From: Dryocosmus kuriphilus
Taxonomy: Eukaryota > Arthropoda > Insecta > Hymenoptera > Cynipidae
Direction of reading: 5' to 3'
Assembly: GCA_038277395.1 (NCBI GenBank)
Contig: CM076197.1
Location: 101,706,442-101,770,441 of the forward strand
Length of the DNA stretch: 64,000 nucleotides
Made by a program: the position numbers and the translations under genes. How positions within the stretch are numbered: position 1 is the first letter of the stretch; every line of letters starts with the position of its first letter. A model generated the notes under the pieces. It searched no databases. It was given only the letters and a program-made list of their open reading frames with translations, and was not told the origin of the DNA. Of this stretch, positions 59,701 to 64,000 are shown piece by piece.

Positions 59701-60670
59701 TTTTCAATTAGGAAATTCGGTCTTTATTTCCAAATCATCTCCCCCACTTTCGGACTGTCCAAAAATGCCTGGAAATATAAATAAGACACTTTAATGTTTT
59801 AACCTGTATGCTCGAAGTTTATCAGACTTAAAATGAAATACAAATACCATTTTATATTTTTCGCGTGTTGGTCCAGCCAGAGTTTCTGTAGAATTGGAAG
59901 AGACAAACAAAAAAATACTGAAAAAGCGAGGACAAAATACATGAACAAAATACACTTTACAAAATGTATGCCCTAAATGTGGAGTTTACATCTCCTTCGA
60001 CATCGTTTATGATTGAAATATCCTCTCCAATATCCAACTAAACCTCTGCCTAGACAAACATGTCGCAGTCGAGGTAATAAAAGTATCGAAAAAAAATTGT
60101 CGAGCGTCGATCGCGAGTTAAAGTATACAATGAGCGCGTCTTCCGGTGAAATGGAAGGAATCAAGAACGGAAGGAGAAGAACTTTTAGGATGCGGGAAAT
60201 AAAACAATTCGTCAGGATGGAAAACGGGGTTTGAGAAGTGGGAGTAAAATTACTCTCTCCTTGACCCATTTTGAATGCCGCAAAAGCAGCCGCGAAGGGC
60301 TGCGGTTTTGAACTGCTTTATAACGTCGAATGGATGTTAGCCAGTGTGTTAAAGAAATAATTATTAATACTAATATGATGTAATATGAATAATATCTATG
60401 TAATAATAATTAAGATAGTGTTCAAAGATATCGATAGTAATGATAGCAATAGGTGGTCGCAGCGATATAACAGGAAGCCGCCGAGCGTTATTTCCTATTA
60501 TAGAACAAAATTAGTCGTGAGAACCGTGAAGTTTCCTCAGATCGCAGTACACGAGCGATATGGTTCACCGTTTCACTCCGTAAATACTCACACACCATAT
60601 ATCAGCTGATAGGCTTCTCGTTTCACTTACTGTTTATTTTTTATTACAATCAATTTAGCCGACGGTCGAC
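56774..60670. other. Convergent intergenic region, ALS2 and eIF4A 3' sides
   Basis: No gene is supported. The ALS2 3' UTR probably ends near the AATAAA at about 56891. On the other side, AATAAA on the minus strand (60633-60638) just downstream of the eIF4A stop suggests a short eIF4A 3' UTR. A poly-T run of 25 lies at 58643-58667, and a GC-rich hairpin at about 60283-60312. 59970-60310 is more GC-rich than its surroundings, with ORFs of 73-98 codons on both strands that lack motifs. Confidence 0.55.
60633..60638 (-). terminator. Possible eIF4A poly-A signal
   Basis: AATAAA on the minus strand, 33 nt downstream of the eIF4A stop codon. A second overlapping AATAAAA-type sequence lies close by. 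The cleavage site was not determined. Confidence 0.5.
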
Positions 60671-62179
60671 TTAAATCAGATCGGCGACGTTCATTGGCAT
60701 TTCATCGATGCGAGTGTTGTAGAATGTTTCAATATCTTTCAATGTTCGCTTGTCATCAGCTGTGACGAAGTTAATCGCAACTCCCTTACGACCGAATCGA
60801 CCACCACGTCCAATACTGTAAATAAATCAATTTCATTAGTTAATCACATATAAACAAAAATATCTGAATCATTAACGATAAAATGATTGAAACAAGGAAC
60901 ATACCGATGAATGTAATTTTCTCGGTTAGACGGAAGATCATAATTAATAACGAGGGAGACTTGCTGTACATCAATACCTCGAGCCAAAAGATCAGTGGTA
61001 ATCAAGACTCGGGAAGAACCTGTGCGGAATTGTCTCATGATGAGATCTCGCTCTCTCTGTTCCATGTCTCCGTGCATAGCGGATACAGTGAAATCTCGGT
61101 TGTGCATGTTCTCAGTGAGCCAGTCGACCTTGCGACGCGTGTTACAAAAGATTACGGCCTGCGTAATACTCAGCGTATCGTACAAATCGCACAAAGTCTC
61201 GAGCTTCCAATCCTCGCGCTCAACATAGATGAAGAACTGCTTGATACCTTCAAGGGTCAACTCTTCCTTTTTCACAAGGATACGGATTGGTGATCTCATG
61301 AAACACTGTGATACGTCCAATACGTCAGAGGGCATAGTAGCAGACAACAGGATAACCTAGAAACAAAATCAAATATATTTGAATCCATGCTCTCAAACTT
61401 CAATTGAATAAAGTCTTTATCTGGCGGATGAATTACCTGAACTTCTGCGGGCAGTAGCTTGAATACATCGTGGATTTGCTCCTTGAAACCACGAGAAAGC
61501 ATTTCATCAGCTTCATCCAGAACAAACAACTTGATGCTAGTGGCGCGAAGAGCACGTCTACTGATCATGTCGAATACTCTGCCGGGTGTTCCAACCACAA
61601 CGTGAACGCCCGCTTCCAATTTGCGAATATCTTCGCGAACATTGGTTCCTCCGATACATGCATGACATTGTGCATGCATAAAATCTCCGAGGGCTATCAC
61701 CACTTTCTGGATCTAAAAATAGGAGCATAAATAATTAGATAAAGATCCAAAATAGTTCAATCAATTGGAGAGATAAATGAAAAATTTACAAGGTATTGAT
61801 AAAAGTAAAAATAAATAAAGGAGATTTTCACCTGCTGAGCGAGCTCACGAGTTGGCGCAAGAATCAAGGCCTGGCACTCATTGAGGTTAGTATCGATCTG
61901 TTGTAGAATAGAAATGGAAAACGTAGCAGTCTTGCCAGTTCCTAAAATTAAAAATGAAGAGTTAAAAACATGTTTCATTGGAGTCTCAGTTTTTTTTCTC
62001 GCGAAATAACTTAGACGAGAATGTAAATTACCTGACTGAGCCTGGGCGATGACATCATGACCTTTGACACAAGGCAAGATGGCTCGCTGTTGAATTGCGG
62101 ATGGTTTTTCAAAACCGTAAGCATAAATTCCTCGAAGAAGTTCTTCCTTCAAGTTCATGTCATCGAAATTATCAACGAC
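60671..62179 (-). CDS. eIF4A: eIF4A, DEAD-box helicase (5' end outside window)
   Basis: Exons (minus): 62179-62032, 61941-61832, 61712-61437, 61356-60905, 60815-60671. Phases agree, giving 376 codons plus stop. Family members have about 400-420 residues, so roughly 40 N-terminal residues lie in exon(s) beyond 64000. Visible motifs are Q motif (GFEKPSAIQQRAI), Walker A (AQAQSG|TGKT across an intron), PTRELAQQ, TPGR, DEAD, SAT, TTDLLARGID, HR|IGRGGR (across the last intron) and the C-terminal DEMPMNVADLI. eIF4A is the ATP-dependent RNA helicase of the cap-binding eIF4F complex and unwinds 5' leaders. The RGIDVQQ and TTDLLARG segments favour eIF4A over the exon-junction paralogue eIF4A3. All catalytic motifs are intact. 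The intron above 62180 holds a modular repeat. Confidence 0.96.
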
Positions 62180-62771
62180 CTGGAAAGAAATGATTTTTAA
62201 AATCAAACTCAGTTAAGATTTCAAGATTTTGGGTTTATTTAAATCGACTTAAATCTGAAACTAGACAATCTTGAACGCGTAAATATATTTGTGAATTCGT
62301 AAATGGAAAAGGTATCAGTGAACAATACAGATAAAGGACTGTTGAAGAATGTGTCAAAACGAAATTTTGAAATCTTAATATTATACAAAAGATCCATTTC
62401 CGAAAAAACATACTGTAAATTACCAGATTTTCTGTAAGAATGACTCTTCCCCGAATATTTAAAAATATAGTATGCCTTACTTCCCAATTGAACAATAGGA
62501 TTCAAACTGAGTTATCAATGCCTTTTGTGTACCAAAAAGACTAGTCATATTCTCAGGTTTATATACTAGTCTAAAGAAATCGGTAATGTCTGTCGTATAC
62601 CTGGAAATACGAGAATTAAGAAGACCCTTTAAAACATAAAGTGTAAAGTATTAAAGTATTGCCGAAGCATTCAGAATTTAATTATCTCAAACCTTAAAAG
62701 ATCAGGTATACGAGTTGCTTTCTGATATTCATAGTTTCTATAATTTACAAAATGTAAATAAATGAAAAAAA
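62180..62771. other. eIF4A intron sequence; no exon recognised
   Basis: AT-rich with no N-terminal eIF4A coding. Two overlapping minus-strand ORFs of 86-88 codons at 62235-62505 lack any motif. Confidence 0.6.
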
Positions 62772-63815
62772 TCTGCGCTTCGTGCGAAGTATGAGCGCGC
62801 GTCTGTTGGCACTCACGCTTCGCGCTCGATAGGTCATTTATCTCGCGCTACGCGCTCGGTGTTTATGGATCGTAGAAAACCTTTAAATTAAAAATTACAA
62901 AAGAAATTATTTTACTTAAAGCTCTAGTGCCCTTAAGGAATACATTCTCATCATCTCTCTCTCTTTCCACGGTGAACAATTCTGCTTGTTAATATTTTCT
63001 CATATCTTGCATAGTTTTGCTGAAAAGTGGTTTTCTTTATATTTCATGACATATTTCACGAATAACTCAAAAACTACGCGTCTGCTCAAAAAAATGATAG
63101 GGAGCAAATTTGTAGATCTTTTTGAGGTGAACAACTTTGTTTATTATCATTTCTTTTGCATCTTGCATATTTTGGCGGGAGATTTGAATTTTTGATTTTT
63201 TAATAGCGTTTTTCTCGATTAAAATCAAAACCGTGCATTTTATCAAAAAATAGTTAAATCAAAATTTGTAGATCTTTTTGAGTTGAACAACTTTCTTCAT
63301 TATCATTTTTTGGTATCTTGCATAGTTTGGCGGGAAATTTGAATTTTTGATTTTTAATAACGTTTTCTCGATTAAAACAAAAATCTTGCATTTTATCCAA
63401 AAACGGTTAATACAAAATTTGTAGATCTTTTTAAGATAAACAGTTTTGGTTATATACATATTTTCTGTATCTCGCATAGTTTAGCCGGAAAATGGTTTTT
63501 TTTGATTTTGTGAAAACCGTTTTTGATGGATAAAACCACAACCGTTGGTTAAAAGTGGCTGGTTAACGAACTCGTCCTTACTTTTTACGCTTTAAAGAAG
63601 TGTGCCAAAGCGCAACCCAATCCGATTAGTTCCTTCGAAAGTCATCGTGTTCACAGACTACCAAGGCAACAACAACGACGACAACGACAACGCCCGACAG
63701 ACACCAACGTAAAATGTTTTGTCGGATTCAGATGAAACTACGACATTTCATGAAATCCGCGAAAGTCAGTTTTCGCATAAAACTAATACGTTCTCAATGA
63801 GATGAGAATGTAAAA
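62772..63815 (+). repeat. Modular repeat M, type I copy D
   Basis: It starts with a shortened head (TCTGCGCTTCGTGCGAAGTA, CGCGCTACGCGCTCGG), then the same 150-bp units, a CAACGACGACAACGACAACG run and the conserved end GATGAGAATGTAAAAA. It lies in the 5' intron of eIF4A, antisense to it. Confidence 0.85.
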
Positions 63816-64000
63816 ATGAACAAAAAAATAGAGTAATATCTTTGAAAAAAAAACTCATCGCGCGCTGCGCATTCTATATTGTATTTAGCTCGCGCTACGC
63901 GCTCCTTATTTGTACATTTGTGCACAGACCTTTTAAAACTGAAAATCAAACCATTGACCAGTGTCATTTGGTAATGAGTTTTTTTTTAAAAGCTCCTTCG
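63816..64000. repeat. Partial head of another modular-repeat-like unit
   Basis: CTCATCGCGCGCTGCGCATT and AGCTCGCGCTACGCGCTCC are the same palindromic words as in modular repeat heads. They follow copy D directly, so a further diverged unit or decayed head probably starts here and is cut by the window end. Confidence 0.5.

Noticed and set aside
60883..61293. 136-codon plus-strand ORF
   Set aside because: It is antisense to eIF4A exon sequence that contains the conserved helicase motifs.

Overview
This is an AT-rich nuclear window from an arthropod, most probably an insect. The evidence is four animal genes with short spliceosomal introns, embedded in a dense, layered set of transposons that includes an insect-type errantivirus, a mariner, a hAT remnant, a Penelope-like element and tRNA-derived SINEs. 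The sequence alone does not fix the order or species.

Layout. From 1 to 34.9 kb there is no intact host gene. At 1-6128 an interspersed repeat carries a GTCGG-rich element, which carries a degenerate Penelope-like retroelement, which in turn carries a TIR element. From 8.0 to 15.5 kb there is a SINE-like block, tandem repeats and a run of large inverted-repeat elements. One of these has a clear 10-bp target duplication and contains two exon-like blocks on the minus strand. A decayed errantivirus (16837-26038) has both LTRs, gag, pol and env. From 26.2 to 32 kb lie copies of a modular repeat family of about 1.25 kb with GC-rich hairpins; one copy is split by a deleted mariner.

From 35 kb on, host genes appear. 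They are UBE2QL1 (minus, 3 exons, 256 aa), TMEM231 (minus, 5 exons, 299 aa), a decayed intronless coding-like region (44.0-45.7 kb), ALS2/alsin (plus, 13 exons, 1593 aa) and eIF4A (minus, last five exons, 5' end outside the window). ALS2 and eIF4A converge on a non-coding stretch of about 3.9 kb. The same repeat families sit in their introns: an inverted two-part copy in ALS2 intron 5, a hAT in ALS2 intron 12, a SINE and a MITE in UBE2QL1 intron 2, and another modular repeat upstream of the eIF4A exons.

The host genes do not form an operon or shared pathway. They are a ubiquitin E2, a ciliary transition-zone membrane protein, an endosomal RAB5 exchange factor and a translation-initiation helicase. 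Exon joins were deduced by hand from reading-frame continuity, GT/AG sites and family similarity. No alignment or database search was run.
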